64,000 nucleotides of DNA from Deltaproteobacteria bacterium (GTDB lineage: Bacteria > Myxococcota > Kuafuiibacteriia > Kuafuiibacteriales > Kuafuiibacteriaceae): the NCBI GenBank assembly GCA_011526105.1, contig WYAZ01000100.1:1-64000 (forward strand), given 5' to 3'. A model generated the notes under the pieces. That model had not been told where the DNA came from and did no database searches. It saw only the letters and a program-made list of their open reading frames with translations. Below are positions 25,845 through 33,565 of the stretch, piece by piece (position 1 is the first letter of the stretch; each line of letters opens with the position of its first letter). Both the position numbers and the translations under genes were made by a program.

Positions 25845-25870
25845 ATCGATTCCTCTTTGGTTACTGGGAT

Positions 25871-27340
25871 TCAGAGGATCTTGCGGCGCTTGGACGACGA
25901 CAAGATCCCCATGCTCTCGCGATACTTCGCAACGGTACGACGTGCGATCTCGATGCCTTCTTTTCCGAGGATCTCCACGATCGCCTGATCGGACATGGGC
26001 GACTTCGAATCCTCGCCGTCGATGATGTGCTTGATCCGGTGTTTGACGGAGACGCTGGCGACGTCATCGGCGTTGGGCCGGCTGATCTTGCTGTTGAAGA
26101 AGTACTTCAGCTCGAAGATCCCGCGCGGGGTGTGTACGTACTTGTTCGAGGTCACGCGGGAGATGGTGGACTCGTGCATGCCGATATCCTCGGCGACGTC
26201 GCGCAGGATCAGCGGCTTCAGATGCTCGATGCCGTGCTCGAAGAACTCCCGTTGGAACTTCAAGATCGACTCCATCACCTTGTAGATGGTGCGCTGGCGC
26301 TGGTGGATCGACTTGATGAGCCATTGAGCCGAGCGCAGCTTCTCCTGCACAAAGGCCTTGGCCTCGCCGTTCATGCCGTTCGCGAGGGCCTTTCGGTAGT
26401 AGCTCGAGACCTTGAGGATGGGCATCCCGTCCTCGTTGGGAAGGATGACCCACTCGTCCCCCACCTTGTCTACGTAGAGATCGGGGGTGATGTAGATCGA
26501 CTTCTCCTCGCCGAAGTTGCGCGCCGGACGGGGGTCGAGGCCCTGAATGATCTTGAGGGCCTCGGCGACTTCTTCGATCGAGCACTCGGCGCGCTTGGCG
26601 ATGGCCTGGAAGTTTCGCTTCTCGAGCTCGGGCATGAACTCGAGGATCATGCGATCGACCAGCTTGTTCTTGTGTCCGTAGTGGTCGAGCTGAAGCATCA
26701 GACACTCGGTGAGGTCGCGGGCGGCGATGCCCACCGGGTCGAACCCCTGCACCTTCGAGAGGACCCGCGCCACGTGGTCCACCGAGACCTCGAGGCGAAT
26801 CGCGATCTCCTCCAGAGGGCGCTCCCCGGGAAGGAAGCCATTGTCGTCGAGCGAACCGATGATCTCCTCGGCGATGCGTTTGTCTTGGTCCACGAAGCTC
26901 GAGACCTGAAGCTGCCACATCAGGTGGTCAAAGAGCGTCTCGGTGTCCGTGAGCGTCTGCTCGATGGTGGGCAGCTCGTCGTTGTTCATGCGCGGACCCA
27001 CCGGCATGGGGGTGGAGTTGTACGACTCGAGCCATTGCTCCCAATCGATCTCCTTGGTGGCCTGACCATCCGTGGAGACCTCGGTGGTCTTCTCGGAGGC
27101 GTTGGCGTCCGCGCCCGACTTGGGCGCCTCGCCCGCGATCACTCGCTCCTCTTCCAGGTTGCGTGCGTCCTGCCGGCTCTCTTCTTCGAGCACCGGGTTC
27201 TGTTCGAGCTCGGCTTGAATCGCGTCGATGAGCTCCATGCGCGAGAGCTGCAACAGGCGGATGGCCTGCTGCAGCTGAGGCGTCATCACGAGCTGCTGTT
27301 GCAGCTTCAGGTTGAGGCCGAGCTTCATCTCCAACGCCAT
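25871..27340 (-). CDS. rpoN: RNA polymerase sigma-54 factor
   Basis: 489 residues. Region I is glutamine/leucine-rich (LQQQLVMTPQLQQAIRLLQL) and contacts enhancer-binding activators. An acidic region II (about 50-110) follows, then core-binding and helix-turn-helix parts, and the C-terminal RpoN box ARRTVAKYRE. It directs transcription from -24/-12 promoters. Neighbours lptB upstream and hpf, ptsN, hprK, rapZ downstream reproduce the classical rpoN cluster. Confidence 0.97.
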   Translation of the reverse strand: MALEMKLGLNLKLQQQLVMTPQLQQAIRLLQLSRMELIDAIQAELEQNPVLEEESRQDARNLEEERVIAGEAPKSGADANASEKTTEVSTDGQATKEIDWEQWLESYNSTPMPVGPRMNNDELPTIEQTLTDTETLFDHLMWQLQVSSFVDQDKRIAEEIIGSLDDNGFLPGERPLEEIAIRLEVSVDHVARVLSKVQGFDPVGIAARDLTECLMLQLDHYGHKNKLVDRMILEFMPELEKRNFQAIAKRAECSIEEVAEALKIIQGLDPRPARNFGEEKSIYITPDLYVDKVGDEWVILPNEDGMPILKVSSYYRKALANGMNGEAKAFVQEKLRSAQWLIKSIHQRQRTIYKVMESILKFQREFFEHGIEHLKPLILRDVAEDIGMHESTISRVTSNKYVHTPRGIFELKYFFNSKISRPNADDVASVSVKHRIKHIIDGEDSKSPMSDQAIVEILGKEGIEIARRTVAKYRESMGILSSSKRRKIL

Positions 27341-27475
27341 GCCTATCGTCGTAACATGGCCCGGAACGTGCTAGCAAACCGCCGAAGATCGGCCGGCGAA
27401 TCGCGTAGAGGCTCGTGATCACAGGCCCTCTCGGAGGGGCCGCGCCCCTTGACTTTCAGCTCGGTCGGCGCCGAC

Positions 27476-28249
27476 TCAGGGTTTCTTGGCGAGCGGTTCC
27501 GGGAGCGAGAAGCCGTCCCCGAGGTAGACCTTCCGGGCGATCTCGCTGCCGGCGATGACCGAGCGGGATCCCTCCTCCACCACTTTGCCCAGCACGAGCA
27601 GATACGCCCGGTCGCAGATGGAGAGTGTCTCTCGAACGTTGTGGTCGGTGATGAGCACGCCCAGACCCCTGGAGGACAGCCCCGCGATCAACGTCTGCAG
27701 ATCCGCCACCGCGATGGGATCGATGCCCGCAAAAGGTTCGTCGAGCAGCACGATCTTGGGCTCCATCGCCAGACAGCGCGCGATCTCGAGCCGACGTCGC
27801 TCACCGCCCGAGAGCTGTTCACCGAGGGAGGCGGCGAGCGAGCTGATCTCGAGCTCTTCGAGCAAGTCGCGTGCGCGCTTCTCTCGGTCGGCGGCCTTCA
27901 GCTCCGACCGAAGCTCGAGGACCGCTCGGAGGTTGTCGATGACGGAGAGCTTACGAAAGACGGAGCTCTCCTGCGGCAGGTATCCGAGCCCCGCGCGCGC
28001 GCGCCGGTAGAGCGGGGCGCTCGAGAGATCATGCCCGGCGAGGCGGACCGTACCGGCGTCCGGACGGACCAAGCCGACCACCATGTTGAACGAAGTGGTC
28101 TTGCCGGCGCCGTTCGGGCCCAAGAGGCCCACCACCTCGCCCGGCGAGACGGAGAACGAGACGCCGTCCACCACGCGACGACCGCGGTAGCTCTTCTGTA
28201 GCCCCTCGGCCTGTAGCGAATCCGCGGAACTCATCACTCGGGCGGACAA
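27476..28249 (-). CDS. lptB: LPS export ABC transporter ATPase LptB
   Basis: 257 residues. Walker A GPNGAGKT, Q-loop YLPQESSVFRKLSV, signature LSGGERRRLEIAR and Walker B IVLLDEPFAGIDPIAV, the last being typical of LptB. It powers LPS extraction from the inner membrane together with LptF/LptG, which are not in the window. The start overlaps the LptA-like gene by 16 bp; rpoN follows after a 135-bp spacer. Confidence 0.95.
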   Translation of the reverse strand: MSARVMSSADSLQAEGLQKSYRGRRVVDGVSFSVSPGEVVGLLGPNGAGKTTSFNMVVGLVRPDAGTVRLAGHDLSSAPLYRRARAGLGYLPQESSVFRKLSVIDNLRAVLELRSELKAADREKRARDLLEELEISSLAASLGEQLSGGERRRLEIARCLAMEPKIVLLDEPFAGIDPIAVADLQTLIAGLSSRGLGVLITDHNVRETLSICDRAYLLVLGKVVEEGSRSVIAGSEIARKVYLGDGFSLPEPLAKKP

Positions 28250-28722
28250 GACCGGGGCAACTTCAGCCCCTCGGAGGCCGGTGGCTGAAAGCGAAAGCGG
28301 CTGTCTTTGCCCTTCACCGAGAGCTGGTCGGATCGGATGTCATAGACGATGAGCTGTCCTTCCACGTCCGCCGACTCCGAACGAACGCGCGCGCGCCCGC
28401 TCAAGCTCACGGACTCCTTGGCGGCGTCGAAGACCGCCACGTCGGCGACCGCCTTGGTCCCGTCGGCGCGGACGACCACGACCCGGCCCCGACATTCGAC
28501 GCGTTCGATCTCCTTGCCTCGATACCGCGCTTCGGCCTCGTCGCAACACACGATGACGTCATCTCGTCGGATGACCACATCACCACGAGCGACCCCCACG
28601 TTGCGCTTGAGGTCGACCTCGAGTCCTCCGGAGCTGCGCATCTCCACGGGACGCTCCGAGGCCAGCTTGCCAGCTCCGGGAGGCGGGACCGCGAGCAACG
28701 AGAGTAGCCACAAGGCCCGCAT
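28234..28722 (-). CDS. LptA/OstA-like periplasmic LPS transport protein
   Basis: 162 residues with a signal peptide (MRALWLLSLLAVPPP). The mature part shows the OstA/LptA pattern of beta-strand repeats: LKRNVGVARGDVVIRRDDVIVCCDEAEARY, then VAVFDAAKESVSLSGRARV, cited in parts of one domain. LptA bridges the periplasm between LptC and LptD. An LptC-like contribution cannot be excluded. Gene order LptA-like then lptB is the usual one. Confidence 0.8.
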   Translation of the reverse strand: MRALWLLSLLAVPPPGAGKLASERPVEMRSSGGLEVDLKRNVGVARGDVVIRRDDVIVCCDEAEARYRGKEIERVECRGRVVVVRADGTKAVADVAVFDAAKESVSLSGRARVRSESADVEGQLIVYDIRSDQLSVKGKDSRFRFQPPASEGLKLPRSCPPE

Positions 28723-28753
28723 GCGAGCATCGAACGCCGAGCGGGCTCCGGGG

Positions 28754-29647
28754 TCAAGCCGGTGGTGTCTTCCAGCGATCGTGGACCCACACCCACTGTT
28801 CGGGGTGTGCTCTCACCCCGGCTTCAATCCCGGCATTCAGCCGCTCGGTCAGCGCGAGGATGCGCGCCTCCGGGCCACCATCCAGGTCGTGATGTTCAAC
28901 CCGCGTCACCACGACGCGGTGCTTCGAGCCTTCTCGGTGGATGAGCCCCAGGACGACCGGCAGATCGTGCTTCACCGCGAGCTCGGCCGGCACCGACGGC
29001 GTCTTGGCGAGGCGACCAAAGAAGGGGGCGAAGACGCTCGGCACCCGCGTGTCCTGGTCGACGAGGAACGCGATGAAACCCGAGCGCCGGAGCGCCGCCC
29101 GGAGACCAAATGCAGAGCGGCCTCGTTCGAGGGTCTGGACCCCACCCCGGCGCCGCTCCTCGACGAGCCAGCGTCCCAGCGCGGGGTTGGGATTGGCGCG
29201 TGCCGCGGCGGAGATGACAAAGCCTTCGTGCGCGATCCGCTGCGCGAGCAGCTCCCAGTTCCCGAGGTGGGCGGTGACCGCGATGGCCGCCGGGCCTCCC
29301 GCCTCGATGGCGGCCCGAAGCACCTCGAGCGAACCCTCCGAGAGCTCCACGCGGTCCGAGAGCCGCGACCTCAACCTGGGCAGGAGCAACAGCTCCGCCC
29401 CCAGCCGACCCAGATGCCCAAAGACCCGACGACTCAGATGACGGGCGTCGTCGGTCTCGAGCGAGAGCGAGGACTCGAGCTGGCGTCGGGCGAGCTTCGA
29501 GAGGTGCGGGGTGAGAAGCCCCGCCACACGTCCGGCGAGTTCACCCACGAAGAGCGACACCGGCGTCGGGAGGCAGAGCAGAAACGCCCGCAGGAGCTGA
29601 AGCAGAGCGACGACGATGCGGTGCTTCAGCGCCTTCCGCCACGCCAT
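28754..29647 (-). CDS. Lipid A acyltransferase, LpxL/LpxM (HtrB) family
   Basis: 297 residues. An N-terminal membrane-associated helix (LLQLLRAFLLCLPTPVSLF) is followed by the acyltransferase core: AHLGNWE is the catalytic HxxxxE-type motif, FLVDQD and VFAPFFGR follow, and HPEQWVWVHDRWK is the conserved C-terminal block. It transfers a secondary acyl chain to lipid A or a related lipid on the inner membrane. The start overlaps the stop of the FliG-like gene by one base, and LPS-transport genes follow, so this is an envelope operon. Confidence 0.87.
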   Translation of the reverse strand: MAWRKALKHRIVVALLQLLRAFLLCLPTPVSLFVGELAGRVAGLLTPHLSKLARRQLESSLSLETDDARHLSRRVFGHLGRLGAELLLLPRLRSRLSDRVELSEGSLEVLRAAIEAGGPAAIAVTAHLGNWELLAQRIAHEGFVISAAARANPNPALGRWLVEERRRGGVQTLERGRSAFGLRAALRRSGFIAFLVDQDTRVPSVFAPFFGRLAKTPSVPAELAVKHDLPVVLGLIHREGSKHRVVVTRVEHHDLDGGPEARILALTERLNAGIEAGVRAHPEQWVWVHDRWKTPPA

Positions 29648-30807
29648 CAGCTCTCGTACTCCTCGTAGCCTTCCTCCGGTTCGGCCCCGGGCTCGGCGCC
29701 CTCCTCACCTTCCACCGGCGCTTCCTCCTCGCCCCAGTAGCAGAACGTAAACTGGAGGAATCGCGGATTCACTTTGCCGCGCGCGGCGAGCTTCTCGACC
29801 CGGTAGAGGATCAGGTCCTGCAACCGGCGCACCCGGCGTTCGTCGAACTCGGCGATCTCGTGCATCTTCTCGACGTAGGTTCGAAGAAGTCGGCCGTGGC
29901 TCCGCGGAAGCCGCTGTCCGAGCTGCTGCACGAACGCGGGTCGCTCCGCGCGAATCGCGTGCGCTAAACGAAGCAGGCCCGCCTTCTGAAACAGCTCCCG
30001 CTGGAAGCGAGCGCGCGCCTCTTCGAGCGAGATGCCACGCGCCTCATCGAGCTTGATGCCGAGCAACATACGCTGCAGGAACGCGTTGGCATCGCTCATG
30101 TCCATGGCGTCCCGCGCTTCGGTTTGCTTGACGGTCGCCACGAGCTCCTCCGCCGCCTCCTTTCCGAGCTTCTGGCAGAGCTCGGCGAGCTTGCGTCGCC
30201 CGACGGTCATGAAGGCCGAGGCGAGCTGTTCCACCCCGACGGCCCGGATGAGGTGGATGAGCTCTCGACCCTCGAGGAGCACGATGTCGCGGAAGTAGAA
30301 CTCGGTGGGCTCCGAGGGTGGCACCGGCATCGTCGCGAAGTGCGACTCGAAGAGCTGCCGCACGACCTTCATGACTTCGAGGCGGGTGCCCTTGAGCTCC
30401 TCCTTCGTGGGGACCTTCGCGCGCACCACCGGCGGGATCTGCGCGAGCACGCGGGCGCGCGTACTGGCCGAGAGCTGTGCGAGCACGATACCGATGGTGA
30501 TGGGTTGTTCGCCGCGAAGCGCCGCGAGCAACCAGCTCGCATCCACCTGATCGAGCCCGAGCACCCCTCGAAACTGAAACTGCCGCCGCATCTCGTTGGC
30601 GATCAGCGCCGCCCGTCTTGCGCCGTCGAGCTCGAGCAGCTTCTCGGCCTTCTCCTTACCGAGGTAGGCGTCTTCGTCAGGCAGGTAGTCTAGGATGTAG
30701 AGATCGTCGGCCCCACCTCGAGTGAAGATCGTGCCGAGGAGCACCGTCATTCTGGGGGAGAGGCCGTAGAAGATGTTGGCCCCGGGACCGGCCATGGGAT
30801 TCGCCAT
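29647..30807 (-). CDS. FliG-like protein
   Basis: 386 residues. Residues about 97-130 (RGEQPITIGIVLAQL, then STRARVLAQIPP) match the FliG middle domain, whose EHPQ-type motif contacts FliM and neighbouring subunits. Residues about 168-225 (FRDIVLLEGRELIHLIRAVG, LASAFMTVGRRKLAELCQK, EAAEEL) follow the pattern of the FliG C-terminal torque domain. The tail is extremely acidic (Glu/Gly-rich). No flagellar genes occur in the window. It lies 6 bp behind the SctJ-like gene, and in flagella FliG binds the FliF ring, the homologue of SctJ, so the two probably form one complex. The family call rests on motif reading and needs an HMM check. Confidence 0.65.
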   Translation of the reverse strand: MANPMAGPGANIFYGLSPRMTVLLGTIFTRGGADDLYILDYLPDEDAYLGKEKAEKLLELDGARRAALIANEMRRQFQFRGVLGLDQVDASWLLAALRGEQPITIGIVLAQLSASTRARVLAQIPPVVRAKVPTKEELKGTRLEVMKVVRQLFESHFATMPVPPSEPTEFYFRDIVLLEGRELIHLIRAVGVEQLASAFMTVGRRKLAELCQKLGKEAAEELVATVKQTEARDAMDMSDANAFLQRMLLGIKLDEARGISLEEARARFQRELFQKAGLLRLAHAIRAERPAFVQQLGQRLPRSHGRLLRTYVEKMHEIAEFDERRVRRLQDLILYRVEKLAARGKVNPRFLQFTFCYWGEEEAPVEGEEGAEPGAEPEEGYEEYES

Positions 30808-30813
30808 GGGCGT

Positions 30814-31716
30814 TTACTTCTTGAGCTGCGCCACCTGAGCGGTGAGTCGAGTCAGGTCTTTTCGGTATCGCATGGCGCGAAGCACCGAGATCAGGACCAT
30901 GCCGGAGAGCACGAAGGCCAACAGCACCGCGCCCCAGAGGCTGTTGAGGAGCTTCTTCTTGTAGCCGAGGCAGACCTCGATGCCGAGCACGCGCTCCTTC
31001 TCGCAGCCGTTCACGAAGGCAGCGGAGGGATCCACGACCGGGCTCCCGCTCGCGCCCGCGGTTCCACCAGCGCTCACCTTCTCGGTGGCGACCATCTTGA
31101 CCACCACCTCGGCGGAACGCATCTCCGGCAACGCGGCTTGCACGAGCTCCTGCACATCTTCGACCGTCATCGGCGGCCGACCCTCGCCATCGGGAAGGTA
31201 GCCGATGAAGACGGAGGCCTTTGGACGAGGCTTCGCTTCATTGATGTCCCGAAGAGGGTTGTCTTCGGGCACAGAGACAAAGGCTGCGGCGTCGACGACG
31301 CGCGGAACCTGACGCAGCTTGTTCGCGATGTCGCCCGTGACGCCGACCTCTCGCTTGGCGCGCTCCTGCAGGTTCGTCGGAATGAGACCGCCCTCGCCGA
31401 ACATCTCGGCCGTGCCTTGCTGGCGGCTCTTCGGGAGGTTGTGTCGATCGAGGACCGCGAGCGCGGTGAATGCCAGGTCCTTGGGCACCGCCACGTTGAA
31501 GCGGAGATCGCGCGAGACCTCGTCCTTCATCTTCTCTGCGGTGATCCCGGCTTCCTTCTCGAGCAGGAGCTTGATCTTGTTGGCCTCGGACTCTTCCTGC
31601 AGATGCGCGATGGTCTCGAGGGCACAGCCGCCCGACATCAGGAGCGCGAGGAGACCGAGTGGGACAATGGAGGAATGGAGCGCCAAACCGGCCCGATTAT
31701 TCATGGTTCGAGGCAT
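30814..31716 (-). CDS. SctJ/YscJ-like inner-membrane ring lipoprotein
   Basis: 300 residues from ATG 31716, preceded by GGAG at 10 bases; ATG 31704 is possible. Lipoprotein signal ends MSGGC (Cys31). The periplasmic part shows YscJ/FliF blocks: EANKIKLLLE, ITAEKM, MFGEGGLIPTNLQERAK, VVDAAAFVSVPEDNPLR and KASVFIGY, in the order known from SctJ. A Gly/Ser/Pro linker with a Cys pair follows, then one transmembrane helix (about 256-279) and a short basic cytoplasmic tail. SctJ forms the inner-membrane ring of type III secretion systems. No other export-apparatus gene (SctV, R, S, T, U, N, C) is in the window. Confidence 0.8.
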   Translation of the reverse strand: MPRTMNNRAGLALHSSIVPLGLLALLMSGGCALETIAHLQEESEANKIKLLLEKEAGITAEKMKDEVSRDLRFNVAVPKDLAFTALAVLDRHNLPKSRQQGTAEMFGEGGLIPTNLQERAKREVGVTGDIANKLRQVPRVVDAAAFVSVPEDNPLRDINEAKPRPKASVFIGYLPDGEGRPPMTVEDVQELVQAALPEMRSAEVVVKMVATEKVSAGGTAGASGSPVVDPSAAFVNGCEKERVLGIEVCLGYKKKLLNSLWGAVLLAFVLSGMVLISVLRAMRYRKDLTRLTAQVAQLKK

Positions 31717-31815
31717 AAGGTCCAATCTCCGGCCACCGCAAATACCCCAAGAGGGGCGCTTCGGCTCCTTTTGCCGGTTTATGGCGACTCCGCCCCGTCG
31801 TAGACCACGGCTGGT

Positions 31816-33255
31816 TTGATCGACTGGGTCACCGGCGGAGTGCTCATCGGCTACGTCGCCCTCATGTTTGGCGTGGCCGCCTATGCGCAGACGAAGGTCC
31901 ACTCGGTGGAGGACTTCCTGGTGGCCGGTCGGCGCCTGCCCTTCTTCTTCTCTTTCGCAACTCTGCTTGCGACCTGGTTTGGGGCCGGAACGATGCTCAC
32001 CGCGGCAGACTCGGTGCGAACCGGGGGTATGGTGCGCGCCGCGCTCGAACCCTTCGGCGCCGGCGTCTGCTTGATCCTCGCCGGAGCCTTCTTCGCCAAG
32101 CGACTGTGGAACATGAAGCTCCTCACGCTGGCCGACTTCTTCGGTCGCAAGTTTGGCCGGACGGTCGAGCTCACCGCGGCGGTCGTCATGGTTCCGGCGT
32201 ACTTCGGATGGATCGCGGTTCAGTTCATCGCCCTCGCGAGTCTGCTCGAGATCATCTTCGGCCTCCCTCTCAACGTTGGAGTCCTCCTCGTCGCCCTCGT
32301 GGGGACCGGCTACACGCTGCTCGGAGGCATGTGGTCGGTGACGCTGACGGATGCGCTGCAAGTGAGCTTGCTGCTCGTGGGTCTGCTGGTCCTCGGCTAC
32401 GAGACCTTGGCGGTGCTCGGCCAGGGTGATGCGTTCGCCGGCTTCGCTCGGCTGGGCCGCGAGATCCCCGCTCCCATGCTGGAGGTGGTGCCCTCGAAGG
32501 CGCCGGCCTTCGTGAGCTGGCTCGGGGTCCTCGTCGTGGCCGCGCTCGGCAATCTGCCTTCCCAAGACCTGACCCAACGCATGTTCTCGGCCAAGTCAGC
32601 AGAGGTGGCGGCGCGCGCCTGCTTCACCGCCGGCATCGCGTACATCTCGTTCGGGCTCATCCCGGTGATGATCGGGCTGGCCGCGCGGCTGATCCTGCCC
32701 GAGACCGTGACGCAAGCCGTGGTGCCCGCCATCGCCAAAGCGGCGATGCACCCCGCCCTTTCGGTGGTCTTCACCGTCACCCTCGCTTCTGCGGTGCTCT
32801 CGACCATCGATAGCGCCATTCTCTCGCCGGCTTCGGTGCTCGCACAGAACGTCCTTGGTCCGATCACCAAGAGGGATCCGCTCGCGCTCAACCGCTGGGC
32901 GGTCGTGGGGGTGGGCGCCGCCTCTCTGCTCACGGCCTATATGGGCGAGAGCGCCTACGGCCTGCTCGAGGACGCTTACGCCATCGGCCTCGTATCGCTC
33001 TTCGTGCCGTTCCTGATGGGCATGCTGCACGAGCCCGTGAGCGGCCGACCGGCGATGACCTCGATGGCCACCGGAGGACTGCTCTGGCTGCTTCACTACG
33101 GCATGGGATGGGAGCACTTTTTGGCCCCCATGACCGCTCACTGGTCCATCCCGCCGCCCGTGGCTCTCACCGCGACGATGCTGGGCTTCGTCAGCTACGG
33201 CGTGGCGCACGTGTTGGAAGTCCGGGCGATGACCCGCGCGACCGAGGTCGCCTGA
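31816..33255 (+). CDS. Sodium:solute symporter family transporter
   Basis: 479 residues, about 13 membrane helices, SSS family. Blocks include SVEDFLVAGRRLPFFFS, ATWFGAGTMLTAADSVRTGG, the LTDALQVSLL signature and LGNLPSQDLTQRMFSAKS. Helix 8 region LASAVLSTIDSAILSPASVL contains the serines that in this family coordinate sodium. The substrate cannot be told from sequence. TTG start at 31816, divergent from the SctJ-like gene with about 100 bp between them. Confidence 0.88.
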   Translation: MIDWVTGGVLIGYVALMFGVAAYAQTKVHSVEDFLVAGRRLPFFFSFATLLATWFGAGTMLTAADSVRTGGMVRAALEPFGAGVCLILAGAFFAKRLWNMKLLTLADFFGRKFGRTVELTAAVVMVPAYFGWIAVQFIALASLLEIIFGLPLNVGVLLVALVGTGYTLLGGMWSVTLTDALQVSLLLVGLLVLGYETLAVLGQGDAFAGFARLGREIPAPMLEVVPSKAPAFVSWLGVLVVAALGNLPSQDLTQRMFSAKSAEVAARACFTAGIAYISFGLIPVMIGLAARLILPETVTQAVVPAIAKAAMHPALSVVFTVTLASAVLSTIDSAILSPASVLAQNVLGPITKRDPLALNRWAVVGVGAASLLTAYMGESAYGLLEDAYAIGLVSLFVPFLMGMLHEPVSGRPAMTSMATGGLLWLLHYGMGWEHFLAPMTAHWSIPPPVALTATMLGFVSYGVAHVLEVRAMTRATEVA

Positions 33256-33256
33256 G

Positions 33257-33532
33257 GTGGCGGAGCGCTGGTACGTCTACATCCTTCGGTGCGGCGACAA
33301 CTCCCTGTACACCGGGATCACCAATGATCTCGGGCGCCGCATCGCGCAGCACGAAGCCGGCACCGGCGCGAAGTACACGAGAGGACGCGGCCCCCTTCGG
33401 CTCGAGGCGAAACGCCGCTTCGCATCGAAGAGCGTCGCCAGCCAGGTCGAGGCGCGGGTGAAACGTGCGAAGTCAGAGGAGAAGATCCAGCTCCTGCGGA
33501 AGCTTCGGGCTCCCCCTGCGCTGAGGGCTTGA
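33257..33532 (+). CDS. GIY-YIG nuclease-superfamily small protein
   Basis: 91 residues, GTG start one base after the symporter stop. WYVYILRCGDNSLYTGIT is the GIY-YIG motif (here YVY-YTG), then LGRRIAQHEAGTGAKYTRGR with the conserved Arg and His. Single-domain proteins of this UPF0213 type are common; a DNA-repair nuclease role is presumed, not proven. Confidence 0.88.
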   Translation: MAERWYVYILRCGDNSLYTGITNDLGRRIAQHEAGTGAKYTRGRGPLRLEAKRRFASKSVASQVEARVKRAKSEEKIQLLRKLRAPPALRA

Positions 33533-33565
33533 CCTGGCCCGAATGGGCTGTCAAACCCGACCCCC

